A DNA stretch of 64,000 bases from Saposhnikovia divaricata (GCA_036435485.1 CM071595.1:3720001-3784000), one strand, 5' to 3'. Positions 33,301 through 49,000 are shown, counted from the stretch's first letter. The notes: generated by a model not told the origin, from the letters alone. Program-made: numbers and translations.

Positions 33301-36300
33301 ATTGAGTCGGACCATTTTGTGGTTATTTTTACATATTTTGTTCCTATGGGTTATTAGAATTCAATGAAATTTTTTTGGCACAGTTCGGACCGGAATCGAG
33401 GCTGAAATGATCAAAACTCGGTTTTCTGATAATCCTCAAAGGGTTAGTACACTGAATATTGTTAAAAATCGAGTCGAGCCATTTTGTGGATATTTTTACA
33501 TATTTTGTTCCTATTGGTTATTGGAATTCGATGAAATTTTATTTGACGTAATTCGGACATAAATCGGAGTTGGTATGATCGAAACTTGATTTTCGGATAT
33601 TCCCAAAGGGGTTAGTACACGGGATATTGTTAAAAATTGAGTCGGACCATTTTGTGGATATTTTTCATACTTTTTTCCTATGGGTTATTAGAATTCAGTG
33701 AAATTTTTTTGGCACAGTTCGGACCTGAATCGAAGCTGAAATGATCAAAACTCGGTTTTCGGATAATCCTCAAAGGGTTAGTACACTGGATATTGTTAAA
33801 ATTCGAGTCGAGCCATTTTGTGGATATTTTTACATATTTTGTTCCTATGGTTTATTAGAATTCAATGAAATTTTATTCGGCACAGTTCGGACCTGAATCG
33901 AGGCTGAAATGATCAAAACTCGGTTTTCGGATAATCCTCAAAGGGGTTAGTACACGGAATATTGTTAAAAATTGAGTTGGACCATTTTGTGGATATTTTT
34001 ACATAATTTGTTCCTATGGGTTATTAGAATTCAATGAAATTTTATTTGGCATAGTTCGGACCTGAATCGAGGCTGAAATGATCAAAACTCGGTTTTCGGA
34101 TAATCCTCAAAGGGGTTAGTACACGGGATATTGTTAAAAATTGAGTCAGACCATTTTGTGGATATTTTTACATATTTTGTTCCTATGGGTTATTAGAATT
34201 CAATGAAATTTTTTTGGCACAGTTCGGACCGGAATCGAGGCTGAAATGATCAAAACTCGGTTTTCGGATAATCCTCAAAGGGTTAGTACACTGGATATTG
34301 TTAAAATTCGAGTCGAGCCATTTTGTGGATATTTTTACATATTTTGTTCCTATTGGTTATTGGAATTCGATGAAATTTTATTCGGCACAGTTCGGACCTG
34401 AATCGGAGTTGATATGATCGAAACTTGATTTTCGGATAATCCTCAAAGGGGTTAGTACACGGGATATTGTTAAAAATTGAGTCGGACCATTTTTTGGATA
34501 TTTTTACATATTTTGTTCCTATGGGTTATTAGAATTCAATGAAATTTTATTTGGCTCAGTTCGGACCTAAATCGAGGCTGAAATGATCAAAATTCAGTTT
34601 TCGGATAATCCTCAAAGGGGTTAGTACACGGAATATTGTTAAAATTTGAGTCGGACCATTTTGTGGATATTTTTACATATTTTGTTCCTATGGGTTATTA
34701 GAATTCAATGAAATTTTATTCGGCATAGTTCGGACCTGAATCTAGGCTGAAATGATCAAAACTCGATTTTCGGATAATCCTCAAAGGGGTTAGTACACGG
34801 AATATTGTTAAAAATTGAGTCGGACCATTTTTTGGATATTTTTACATATTTTGTTCCTATTGGTTATTGGAATTCATCGAAATTTTATTTGATGCAGTTC
34901 GGACCTAAATCGAGGGTGAAATGATCAAAACTCGGTTTTCGGATAATCCTCAAAGGGGTTAGTACACGGGATATTGTTAAAAATTGTGTCGGACCATTTT
35001 GTGGATATTTTTACATATTTTATTCCTATGGGTTATTAGAATTCAATGAAATTTTTGTGGCACAGTTCGGACCGGAATCGAGGCTGAAATGACCAAAACT
35101 CGGTTTTCTGATCGTCCTCAAAGGGTTAGTACACTGGATATTGTTAAAAATCGAGTCGAGCCATTTTGTGGATATTTTTACATATTTTGTTCCTATTGGT
35201 TATTGGAATTCGATGAAATTTTATTTGACGTAATTCGGACATAAATCGGAGTTGATATGATGGAAACTTGATTTTCGGATATTCCCAAAGAGGTTAGTAC
35301 ACGGGATATTGTTAAAAATTGGGTCGGACCATTCTGTGGATATTTTTACATATTTTGTTCCTATGGGTTATTAGAATTCAATAAAATTTTATTTGGCACA
35401 GTTCGGACCTAAATCGAGGCTGAAATGATCAAAATTCGATTTTCGGATAATCCTCAAAGGTGTTAGTACACGGGATATTGTTAAAAATTGAGTCGGACCA
35501 TTTTATGGATATTTTTACATGTTTTGTTCCTATTGGTTATTGGAATTCATCGAAATTTTATTTGATGCAGTTCGGACCGGAATCGGAGCTGATATGATCG
35601 AAACTCGGTTTTCGTATAATCCTCAAAGGGGTTGATACACGAGATATTGTTAAAAAATTGGTCAGACGATTTTGTTGATATTTTTACATATTTTGTTCCT
35701 ATGGGTTATTAGAATTCAAAAAAAAAATTATTTGACGCAGTTCGGACCTGAATCGAGGCTGAAATGAATAAAACTCGGTTTTCGGATAATCCTCAAAGGG
35801 GTTAGTACACGGAATATTGTTAAAAATTGAGTTGGACCATTTTGTGGATATTTTTACATATTTTGTTCCTATGGGTTATTAGAATTCAATGAAATTTTAT
35901 TTGGCACAGTTCGGACCTAAATCGAGGCTGAAATGATCAAAACTCTGTTTTCGGATAATCCTCAAAGGGGTTAGTACACGGGATATTGTTAAAAATTGAG
36001 TCGGACCATTTTTTGGATATTTTTCATACTTTTTTCCTATGGGTTATTAGAATTCAGTGAAATTTTTTAGGCACAGTTCGGACCTGAATCGAAGCTGAAA
36101 TGATCAAAACTCGGTTTTCGGATAATCCTCAAGGGGTTAGTACACTGGATATTGTTAAAATTCGAGTCGAACCATTTTGTGGATATTTTTACATATTTTG
36201 TTCCTATGGTTTATTAGAATTCAATGAAATTTTATTCGGCACAGTTCGGACGTGAATCGAGGCTGAAATGATCAAAACTCGGTTTTCGGATAATCCTCAA

Positions 36301-39300
36301 AGGGGTTAGTACACGGGATATTGTTAAAAATTGAGTCGGACCATTTTGTGGATATTTTTACATATTTTGTTCCTATGGGTTATTAGAATTCAATGAAATT
36401 TTTTTGGCACAGTTCGGACCGGAATCGAGGCTGAAATGATCAAAACTCGGTTTTCGGATAATCCTCAAAGGGTTAGTACACTGGATATTGTTAAAATTCG
36501 AGTCGAGCCATTTTGTGGATATTTTTACATATTTTGTTCCTATTGGTTATTGGAATTCGATGAAATTTTATTCGGCACAGTTCGGACCTGAATCGGAGTT
36601 GATATGATCGAAACTTGATTTTCGGATAATCCTCAAAGGGGTTAGTACACGGAATATTGTTAAAAATTGAGTCGGACCATTTTTTGGATATTTTTACATA
36701 TTTTATTCCTATGGGTTATTAGAATTCAATGAAATTTTATTTGGCTCAGTTCGGACCTGAATCGAGGCTGAAATGATCAAAATTCAGTTTTCGGATAATC
36801 CTCAAAGGGGTTAGTACACGGAATATTGTTAAAATTTGAGTCGGACCATTTTGTGGATATTTTTACATATTTTGTTCCTATGGGTTATTAGAATTCAATG
36901 AAATTTTATTCGGCATAGTTCGGACCTGAATCGAGGCTGAAATGATCAAAACTCGATTTTCGGATAATCCTCAAAGGGGTTAGTACACGGAATATTGTTA
37001 AAAATTGAGTCGGACCATTTTTTGGATATTTTTACATATTTTGTTCCTATTGGTTATTGGAATTCATTGAAATTTTATTTGATGCAGTTCGGACCTAAAT
37101 CGAGGGTGAAATGATCAAAACTCGGTTTTCGGATAATCCTCAAAGGGGTTAGTACACGGGATATTGTTAAAAATTGTGTCGGACCATTTTGTGGATATTT
37201 TTACATATTTTATTCCTATGGGTTATTAGAATTCAATGAAATTTTTGTGGCACAGTTCGGACCGGAATCGAGGCTGAAATGACGAAAACTCGGTTTTCTG
37301 ATCGTCCTCAAAGGGTTAGTACACTGGATATTGTTAAAAATCGAGTCGAGCCATTTTGTGGATATTTTTACATATTTTGTTCCTATTGGTTATTGGAATT
37401 CGATGAAATTTTATTTGACGTAATTCGGACATAAATCGGAGTTGATATGATGGAAACTTGATTTTCGGATATTCCCAAAGAGGTTAGTACACGGGATATT
37501 GTTAAAAATTGAGTCGGACCATTCTGTGGATATTTTTACATATTTTGTTCCTATGGGTTATTAGAATTCAATAAAATTTTATTTGGCACAGTTCGGACCT
37601 AAATCGAGGCTGAAATGATCAAAATTCGATTTTCGGATAATCCTCAAAGGTGTTAGTACACGGGATATTGTTAAAAATTGAGTCGGACCATTTTATGGAT
37701 ATTTTTACATGTTTTGTTTCTATTGGTTATTGGAATTCATCGAAATTTTTTTTGATGCAGTTCGGACCGGAATCGGAGCTGATATGATCGAAACTCGGTT
37801 TTCGTATAATCCTCAAAGGGGTTGATACACGAGATATTGTTAAAAAATTAGTCAGACGATTTTGTTGATATTTTTACATATTTTGTTCCTATGGGTTATT
37901 AGAATTCAAAAAAAAATTTATTTGACGCAGTTCGGACCTGAATCGAGGCTGAAATGATCAAAACTCGGTTTTCGGATAATCCTCAAAGGGGTTAGTACAC
38001 GGGATATTGTTAAAAATTGAGTCGGACCATTTTGTGGATATTTTTACATATTTTGTTCCTATGGGTTATTAGAATTCAATGAAATTTTATTTGGCACAGT
38101 TCGGACCTAAATCGAGGCTGAAATGATCAAAACTCGGTTTTCGGATAATCCTCAAAGGGGTTAGTACACGGGATATTGTTAAAAATTGAGTCGGACCATT
38201 TTGTGGATATTTTTACATATTTTGTTCCTATGGGTTATTAGAATTCAATGAAATTTTATTTGGCACAGTTCGGACCTGAATCGAGGCTGAAATGATCAAA
38301 ACTCGGTTTTCGGATAATCCTCAAAGGGGTTAGTACACGGGATATTGTTAAAAATTGAGTCGGACCATTTTGTGGATATTTTTACATATTTTGTTCCTAT
38401 GGGTTATTAGAATTCAATGAAATTTTTTTGGCACTGTTCGGACCGGAATCGAGGCTGAAATGATCAAAACTCGGTTTTCGGATAATCCTCAAAGGGTTAG
38501 TACACTGGATATTGTTAAAATTCGAGTCGAGCCATTTTGTGGATATCTTTACATATTTTGTTCCTATTGGTTATTGGAATTCGATGAAATTTTATTCGGC
38601 ACAGTTCGGACCTGAATCGGAGTTGATATGATCGAAACTTGATTTTCGGATAATCCTCAAAGGGGTTAGTACACGGAATATTGTTAAAAATTGAGTCGGA
38701 CCATTTTTTGGATATTTTTACATATTTTATTCCTATGGGTTATTAGAATTCAATGAAATTTTATTTGGCTCAGTTCGGACCTGAATCGAGGCTGAAATGA
38801 TCAAAATTCAGTTTTCGGATAATCCTCAAAGGGGTTAGTACACGGAATATTGTTAAAATTTGAGTCGGACCATTTTGTGGATATTTTTACATATTTTGTT
38901 CCTATGGGTTATTAGAATTCAATGAAATTTTATTCGGCATAGTTCGGACCTGAATCGAGGCTGAAATGATCAAAACTCGATTTTCGGATAATACTCAAAG
39001 GGGTTAGTACACGGAATATTGTTAAAAATTGAGTCGGACCATTTTTTGGATATTTTTACATATTTTGTTCCTATTGGTTATTGGAATTCATCGAAATTTT
39101 ATTTGATGCAGTTCGGACCTAAATCGAGGGTGAAATGATCAAAACTCGGTTTTCGGATAATCCTCAAAGGGGTTAGTACACGGGATATTGTTAAAAATTG
39201 TGTCGGACCATTTTGTGGATATTTTTACATATTTTATTCCTATGGGTTATTAGAATTCAATGAAATTTTTGTGGCACAGTTCGGACCGGAATCGAGGCTG

Positions 39301-42300
39301 AAATGATCAAAACTCGGTTTTCTGATAATCCTCAAAGGGTTAGTACACTGAATATTGTTAAAAATCGAGTCGAGCCATTTTGTGGATATTTTTACATATT
39401 TTGTTCCTATTGGTTATTGGAATTCGATAAAATTTTATTTGACGTAATTCGGACATAAATCGGAGTTGGTATGATCGAAACTTGATTTTCGGATATTCCC
39501 AAAGGGGTTAGTACACGGGATATTGTTAAAAATTGAGTCGGACCATTTTGTGGATATTTTTCATACTTTTTTCCTATGGGTTATTAGAATTCAGTGAAAT
39601 TTTTTTGGCAAAGTTCGGACCTGAATCGAAGCTGAAATGATCAAAACTCGGTTTTCGGATAATCCTCAAAGGGTTAGTACACTGGATATTGTTAAAATTC
39701 GAGTCGAGCCATTTTGTGGATATTTTTACATATTTTGTTCCTATGGTTTATTAGAATTCAATGAAATTTTATTCGGCACAGTTCGGACCTGAATCGAGGC
39801 TGAAATGATCAAAACTCGGTTTTCGGATAATCCTCAAAGGGGTTAGTACACGGAATATTGTTAAAAATTGAGTTGGACCATTTTGTGGATATTTTTACAT
39901 ATTTTGTTCCTATGGGTTATTAGAATTCAATGAAATTTTATTTGGCACAGTTCGGACCTGAATCGAGGCTGAAATGATCAAAACTTGGTTTTCGGATAAT
40001 CCTCAAAGGGGTTAGTACACGGGATATTGTTAAAAATTGAGTCGGACCATTTTGTGGATATTTTTACATATTTTGTTCCTATGGGTTATTAGAACTCAAT
40101 GAAATTTTTTTGGCACAGTTCGGACCGGAATCGAGGCTGAAATGATCAAAACTCGGTTTTCGGATAATCCTCAAAGGGTTAGTACACTGGATATTGTTAA
40201 AAATCGAGTCGAGCCATTTTGTGGATATTTTTACATATTTTGTTCCTATTGGTTATTGGAATTCGATGAAATTTTATTTGACGTAATTCGGACATAAATC
40301 GGAGTTGATATGATCGAAACTTGATTTTCGGATATTCCGAAAGGGGTTAGTACACGGGATATTGTTAAAAATTGAGTCGGACCATTTTGTGGATATTTTT
40401 ACATATTTTTTTCCTATGGGTTATTAGAATTCAATGAAATTTTTTTGGCAGAGTTCGGACCTGAATCGAGGCTGAAATGATCAAAACTCGGTTTTCGGAT
40501 AATCCTCAAAGGGTTAGTACACTGGATATTGTTAAAATTCGAGTCGAGCCATTTTGTGGATAATTTTACATATTTTGTTCCTATGGTTTATTAGAATTCA
40601 ATGAAATTTTATTCGGCACAGTTCGGACCTGAATCGAGGCTGAAATGATCAAAACTCGGTTTTCAGATAATCCTCAAAGGGGTTAGTACACGGAATATTG
40701 TTAAAAATTGAGTCGGACCATTTTTTGGATATTTTTACATATTTTATTCCTATGGGTTATTAGAATTCAATGAAATTTTATTTGGCTAAGTTCGGACCTG
40801 AATCGAGGCTGAAATGATCAAAACTCAGTTTTCGGATAATCCTCAAAGGGGTTAGTACACGGAATATTGTTAAAATTTGAGTCGGACCATTTTGTGGATA
40901 TTTTTACATATTTTGTTCCTATGGGTTATTAGAATTCAATGAAATTTTATTCGGCATAGTTCGGACCTGAATCGAGGCTGAAATGATCAAAACTCGATTT
41001 TCGGATAATCCTCAAAGGGGTTAGTACACGGAATATTGTTAAAAATTGAGTCGGACCATTTCTTGGATATTTTTACATATTTTGTTCCTATTGGTTATTG
41101 GAATTCATCGAAATTTTATTTGATGCAGTTCGGACCTAAATCGAGGGTGAAATGATCAAAACTCGGTTTTCGGATAATCCTCAAAGGGGTTAGTACACGG
41201 GATATTGTTAAAAATTGAGTCGGACCATTTTGTGGATATTTTTACATATTTTATTCCTATGGGTTATTAGAATTCAATGAAATTTTTTTGGCACAGTTCG
41301 GACCGGAATCGAGGCTGAAATGACCAAAACTCGGTTTTCGGATAATCCTCAAAGGGTTAGTACACTGGATATTGTTAAAATTCGAGTCGAGCCATTTTGT
41401 GGATATTTTTACATATTTTGTTCCTATGGTTTATTAGAATTCAATTAAATTTTATTCGGCACAGTTCGGACCTGAATCGAGGCTGAAATGATCAAAACTC
41501 GATTTTCGGATAATCCTCAAAGGGGTTAGTACACGGAATATTGTTAAAAATTGAGTTGGACCATTTTGTGGATATTTTTACATATTTTGTTCCTATGGGT
41601 TATTAGAATTAAATGAAATTTTATTTGGCACAGTTCGGACCTGAATCAAGGCTGAAATGATCAAAACTCGGTTTTCGGATAATCATTAAAGGGGTTAGTA
41701 CACGGGATATTGTTAAAAATTGAGTCGGACCATTTTGTGGATATTTTTACATATTTTGTTCCTATGGGTTATTAGAATTCATTGAAATTTTTTTGGCACA
41801 GTTCGGACCGGAATCGAGGCTGAAATGATCAAAACTCGGTTTTCGGATAATCCTCAAAGGGTTAGTACACTGGATATTGTTAAAAATCGAGTCGAGCCAT
41901 TTTGTGGATATTTTTACATATTTTGTTCCTATTGGTTATTGGAATTCGATGAAATTTTATTTGACGTAATTCGGACATAAATCGGAGTTGATATGATCGA
42001 AACTTGATTTTCGGATATTCCCAAAGGGGTTAGTACATAGAATATTGTTAAAATTTGAGTCGGACCATTTTGTGGATATTTTTACATATTTTGTTCCTAT
42101 GGGTTATTTGAATTCAATGAATTTTTTTTTGGCACAGTTCGGACCTGAATCGGGGCTTAAATGATCGAAACTCGGTTTTCGTATAATCCTCAAAGAGGTT
42201 AGTACACGGGATATTGTTAAAAATCGAGTCCAGCCATTTTGTGGATATTTTTACATATTTTGTTCCTATGGGTTATTAGAATTCAGTGAAATTTTTTTGG

Positions 42301-43200
42301 CACAGTTCGGACCTGAATCAAGGCTGAAATGATCAAAACTCGGTTTTCGGATAATCCTCAAAGGGGTTAGTACACGGAATATTGTTAAAAATTGAGTTGG
42401 ACCATTTTGTGGATATTTTTACATATTTTGTTCCTATGGGTTTTTAGAATTCAATGAAATTTTATTTGGCACAGTTCGGACATGAATCGAGGCTGAAATG
42501 ATCAAAACTCGGTTTTCGGAAAATCCTCAAAGGGGTTAGTACATGGGATATTGTTAAAAATTGAGTCGGACCATTTTGTGGATATTTTTACATATTTTGT
42601 TCCTATGGGTTATTAGAATTCAATGAAATTTTTTTGGCACAGTTCGGACCGGAATCGAGGCTGAAATGATCAAAACTCGATTTTCGGATAATCCTCAAAG
42701 GGTTAGTACACTGGATATTGTTAAAAATCGAGTCGAGCCATTTTGTGGATATTTTTACATATTTTGTTCCTATTGGTTATTGGAATTCGATGAAATTTTA
42801 TTTGACGTAATTCGGACATAAATCGGAGTTGATATGATCGAAACTTGATTTTCGGATATTCCCAAAGGGGTTAGTACACAGAATATTGTTAAAATTTGAG
42901 TCGGACCATTTTGTGGATATTTTTACATATTTTGTTCCTATGGGTTATTTGAATTCAATGAAATTTTTTTTTTTGCACAGTTCGGACTTGAATCGAAGCT
43001 GATATGATCGAAACTCGGTTTTCGTATAATCCTCAAAGAGGTTAGTACACGGGATATTGTTAAAAATTGAGTCGGACCATTTTATGGATATTTTTACATA
43101 TTTTGTTCCTCTGGGTTATTGGAATTCATTGAAATTTTAATTGATGCAGTTCGGACCGGAATCGGAGCTGATATGATCGAAACTCGGTTTTCGTATAATC
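33301..43200 (+). repeat. Array with 13- and 12-monomer units and chimeric monomers
   Basis: gttgatac markers at 35631 and 37821 are 2190 bases (13 units) apart. A chimeric monomer (cctgaatcggagttgatatg) is at 34401, 36591 and 38615, spaced 2190 and 2024. From 37821 to 43210 the gttgatac variant is missing for 32 monomers. Confidence 0.75.
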
Positions 43201-46200
43201 CTCAAAGGGGTTGATACACGGGATATTGTTAAAAAATTAGTCAGACTATTTTGTTGATATTTTTACATATTTTGTTCCTATGGGTTATTAGAATTCAAAA
43301 AAATTTTATTTGACGCAGTTCGGACCTGAATCGAGGCTGAAATGAATAAAACTCAGTTTTCGGATAATCCTCAAAGGGGTTAGTACACGGAATATTGTTA
43401 AAAATTGAGTTGGACCATTTTGTGGATATTTTTACATATTTTGTTCCTATGGGTTATTAGAATTCAATGAAATTTTATTTGGCACAGTTCGGACCTAAAT
43501 CGAGGATGAAATGATCAAAACTCATTTTTCGGATAATCCTCAAAGGGGTTAGTACACGGGATATTGTTAAAAATTGTGTCGGACCATTTTTTGGATATTT
43601 TTACATATTTTGTTCCTAAGGGTTATTAGAATTCAATGAAATTTTATTTGACACAGTTCGGACCTGAATCGAGGCTGAAATGATCAAAACTCGGTTTTCG
43701 GATAATCCTCAAAGGTGTTAGTACACGGAATATTGTGAAAAATTGAGTTGGACCATTTTGTGGATATTTTTACATATTTTGTTCCTATGGGTTATTAGAA
43801 TTCAATGAAATTTTATTTGGCAAACTTCGGACCTGAATTGAGGCAGAAATGATCAAAACTGGGTTTTCGGATAATCCTCAAAGGGGTTAGTACACGGGAT
43901 ATTGTTAAAAATTGAGTCGGACCATTTTGTGGATATTTTTACATATTTTGTTCCTATGGGTTATTAGAATTCAATGAAATTTTATTTGGCACAGTTCGGA
44001 CCTAAATCGAGGCTGAAATGATCAAAACTCATTTTTCGGATAATCCTCAAAGGGGTTAGTACACGGGATATTGTTAAAAATTGAGTCGGACCATTTTTTG
44101 GATATTTTTACATATTTTGTTCCTAAGGGTTATTAGAATTTAAAGAAATTTTATTTGACACAGTTCGGACCTGAATCGAGGCTGAAATGATCAAAACTCG
44201 GTTTTCGGATAATCCTCAAAGGGGTTAGTACACGGAATATTGTGAAAAATTGAGTTGGACCATTTTGTGGATATTTTTACATATTTTGTTCCTATGGGTT
44301 ATTAGAATTCAATGAAATTTTATTTGGCAAACTTCGGACCTGAATTGAGGCTGAAATGATCAAAACTGGGTTTTCGGATAATCCTCAAAGGGGTTAGTAC
44401 ACGGGATATTGTTAAAAATTGAGTCGTACCATTTTGTGGATATTTTTACATATTTTGTTCCTATGGGTTATTAGAATTCAATGAAATTTTTTTGGCACAG
44501 TTCGGACCTGAATCGAGGCTGAAATGATCAAAACTCGGTTTTCGGATAATCCTCAAAGGGTTAGTACACTGGATATTGTTAAAAATCGAGTCGAGCCATT
44601 TTGTGGATATTTTTACATATTTTGTTCCTATTGGTTATTGGAATTCAATGAAATTTTATTTGACGTAATTCGGACATAAATCGGAGATGATATGATCGAA
44701 ACTTGATTTTCGGATATTCCCAAAGGGGTTAGTACACGGGATATTGTTAAAAATTGAGTCGGACCATTTTGTGGATATTTTTCCATATTTTGTTCATATG
44801 GGTTATTAGAATTCAATAAAATTTTATTTGGCACAGTTCGGACCTAAATCGAGGCTGAAATGATCAAAATTCGATTTTCGGATAATCCTCAAAGGTGTTA
44901 GTACACGGGATATTGTTAAAAATTGAGTCGGACCATTTTATGGATATTTTTACATATTTTGTTCCTCTGGGTTATTGGAATTCATCGAAATTTTATTTGA
45001 TGCAGTTCGGACCGGAATCAGAGCTGATATGATCGAAACTCGGTTTTCGTATAATCCTCAAAGGGGTTGATACACAGGATATTGTTAAAAAATTAGTCAG
45101 ACTATTTTGTTGATATTTTTACATATTTTGTTCCTATGGGTTATTAGAATTCAAAAAAATTTTATTTGACGCAGTTCGGACCTGAATCGAGGCTGAAATG
45201 AATAAAACTCGGTTTTCGGATAATCCTCAAAGGGGTTAGTACATGGAATATTGTTAAAAATTGAGTTGGACCATTTTGTGGATATTTTTACATATTTTGT
45301 TCCTATGGGTTATTAGAATTCAGTGAAATTTTATTTGGCACAGTTCGGACCTAAATCGAGGCTGAAATGATCAAAACTCGGTTTTCGGATAATCCTCAAA
45401 GGGGTTAGTACACGGGATATTGTTAAAAATTGAGTCGGACCATTTTTTGGATATTTTTACATATTTTGTTCCTATGAGTTATTAGAATTCAATGAAATTT
45501 TATTTGACACAGTTCGGACCTGAATCGAGGCTGAAATGATCAAAACTCGGTTTTCGGATAATCCTCAAACGGGTTAGTACACGGAATATTGTGAGAAATT
45601 GAGTTGGACCATTTTGTGGATATTTTTACATATTTTGTTCCTATGGGTTATTAGAATTCAATGAAATTTTATTTGGCAAAGTTCGGACCTGAATTGAGGC
45701 TGAAATGATCAAAACTGGGTTTTCGGATAATCCTCAAAGGGGTTAGTACACGGGATATTGTTAAAAATTGAGTCGGACCATTTTGTGGATATTTTTACAT
45801 ATTTTGTTCCTATGGGTTATTAGAATTCAATGAAATTTTTTTGGGCACAGTTCGGACCTGAATCGAGGCTGAAATGATCAAAACTCGGTTTTCGGATAAT
45901 CCTCAAAGGGTTAGTACACTGGATATTGTTAAAAATCGAGTCGAGCCATTTTGTGGATATTTTTACAAATTTTGTTCCTATTGGTTATTTGAATTCAATG
46001 AAATTTTATTTGACGTAATTCGGACATAAATCGGAGTTGATATGATCGAAACTTGATTTTCGGATATTCCCAAAGGGGTTAGTACCTGGGATATTGTTAA
46101 AAATTGAGTCGGACCATTTTGTGGATATTTTTACATATTTTGTTCATATGGGTTATTAGAATTCAATAAAATTTTATTTGGCAAAGTTCGGACCTAAATC

Positions 46201-49000
46201 GAGGCTGAAATGATCAAAATTCGATTTTCGGATAATCCTCAAAGGTGTTAGTACACGGGATATTGTTAAAAATTGAGTCGGACCATTTTATGGATATTTT
46301 TACATATTTTGTTCCTCTGGGTTATTGGAATTCATCGAAATTTTATTTGATGCAGTTCGGACCGGAATCGGAGCTGATATGATCGAAACTCGTTTTCGTA
46401 TAATCCTCAAAGGACTTGATACACGGGATATTGTTAAAAAATTAGTCAGACTATTTTGGTGATATTTTTACATATTTTGTTCCTATGGGTTATTAGAATT
46501 CAAAAAAATTTTATTTGACGCAGTTCGGACCTGAATCGAGGCTGAAATGAATAAAACTCGGTTTTCGGATAATCCTCAAAGGGGTTAGTACACGGAATAT
46601 TGTTAAAAATTGAGTTGGACCATTTTGTGGATATTTTTACATATTTTGTTCCTATGGGTTATTAGAATTCAATGAAATTTTATTTGGCACAGTTCGGACC
46701 TAAATCGAGGCTGAAATGATCAAAACTCGGTTTTCGGATAATCCTCAAAGGGGTTAGTACACGGGATATTGTTAAAAATTGAGTCGGACCATTTTTTGGA
46801 TATTTTTACATATTTTGTTCCTAAGGGTTATTAGAATTCAAAGAAATTTTATTTGACACAGTTCGGACCTGAATCGAGGCTGAAATGATCAAAAGTCGGT
46901 TTTCGGATAATCCTCAAAGGGGTTAGTACACGGAATATTGTGAAAAATTGAGTTGGACCATTTTGTGGATATTTTTACATATTTTGTTCCTATGGGTTAT
47001 TAGAATTCAATGAAATTTTATTTGGCAAACTTCGGACTTGAATTGAGGCTGAAATGATCAAAACTGGGTTTTCGGATAATCCTCAAAGGGGTTAGTACAC
47101 GGGATATTGTTAAAAATTGAGTCGGACCATTTTGTGGATATTTTTACATATTTTGTTCATATGGGTTATTAGAATTCAATAAAATTTTATTTGGCAAAGT
47201 TCGGACCTAAATCGAGGCTGAAATGATCAAAATTCGATTTTCGGATAATCCTCAAAGGTGTTAGTACACGGGATATTGTTAAAAATTGAGTCGGACCATT
47301 TTATGGATATTTTTACATATTTTGTTCCTCTGGGTTATTGGAATTCATCGAAATTTTATTTGATGCAGTTCGGACCGGAATCGGAGCTGATATGATCGAA
47401 ACTCGTTTTCGTATAATCCTCAAAGGACTTGATACACGGGATATTGTTAAAAAATTAGTCAGACTATTTTGGTGATATTTTTACATATTTTGTTCCTATG
47501 GGTTATTAGAATTCAAAAAAATTTTATTTGACGCAGTTCGGACCTGAATCGAGGCTGAAATGAATAAAACTAGGTTTTCGGATAATCCTCAAAGGGGTTA
47601 GTACACGGAATATTGTTAAAAATTGAGTTGGACCATTTTGTGGATATTTTTACATATTTTGTTCCTATGGGTTATTAGAATTCAATGAAATTTTATTTGG
47701 CACAGTTCGGACCTAAATCGAGGCTGAAATGATCAAAACTCGGTTTTCGGATAATCCTCAAAGGGGTTAGTACACGGGATATTGTTAAAAATTGAGTCGG
47801 ACAATTTTTTGGATATTTTTACATATTTTGTTCCTAAGGGTTATTAGAATTCAAAGAAATTTTATTTGACACAGTTCGGACCTGAATCGAGGCTGAAATG
47901 ATCAAAACTCGGTTTTCGGATAATCCTCAAAGGGGTTAGTACACGGAATATTGTGAAAAATTGAGTTGGACCATTTTGTGGATATTTTTACATATTTTGT
48001 TCCTATGGGTTATTAGAATTCAATGAAATTTTATTTTGCAAACTTCGGACTTGAATTGAGGCTGAAATGATCAAAATTGGGTTTTCGGATAATCCTCAAA
48101 GGGGTTAGTACACGGGATATTGTTAAAAATTGAGTCGGACCATTTTGTGGATATTTTTACATATTTTGTTCCTATGGGTTATTAGAATTCAATGAAATTT
48201 TTTTGGCACAGTTCGGACCTGAATCGAGGCTGAAATGATCAAAACTCGGTTTTCGGATAATCCTCAAAGGGTTAGTACACTGGATATTGTTAAAAATCGA
48301 GTCGAGCCATTTTGTGGATATTTTTACATATTTTGTTCCTATTGGTTATTGGAATTCAATGAAATTTTATTTGACGTAATTCGGACATAAATCGGAGATG
48401 ATATGATCGAAACTTGATTTTCGGATATTCCCAAAGGGGTTAGTACACGGGATATTGTTAAAATTGAGTCGGACCATTTTGTGGATATTTTTACATATTT
48501 TGTTCATATGGGTTATTAGAATTCAATAAAATTTTATTTGGCACAGTTCGGACCTAAATCGAGGCTGAAATGATCAAAATTCGATTTTCGGATATTCCTC
48601 AAAGGTGTTAGTACACGGGATATTGTTAAAAATTGAGTCGGACCATTTTATGGATATTTTTACATATTTTGTTCCTCTGGGTTATTGGAATTCATCGAAA
48701 TTTTATTTGATGCAGTTCGGACCGGAATCGGAGCTGATATGATCGAAACTCGGTTTTCGTATAATCCTCAAAGGGGTTGATACACGGGATATTGTTAAAA
48801 AATTAGTCAGACTATTTTGTTGATATTTTTACATATTTTGTTCCTATGGGTTATTAGAATTCAAAAAAAAATTATTTGACGCAGTTCGGACCTGAATCGA
48901 GGCTGAAATGAATAAAACTCGGTTTTCGGATAATCCTCAAAGGGGTTAGTACACGGAATATTGTTAAAAATTGAGTTGGACCATTTTGTGGATATTTTTA
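43200..49000 (+). repeat. Array with 3-, 6- and 8-monomer local duplications
   Basis: A variant with caaacttcggacctgaattg appears at about 43822 and 44327, 505 bases (3 units) apart. The rare aggacttgatac variant occurs only at 46411 and 47424, 1013 bases (6 units) apart, giving copies of about 46140-47152 and 47153-48165. Other gttgatac steps are 1856, 1349 and 1348. Confidence 0.78.

Noticed and set aside
44628..44834. 68-codon minus-strand frame in the satellite
   Set aside because: Translated satellite repeat with no independent support.
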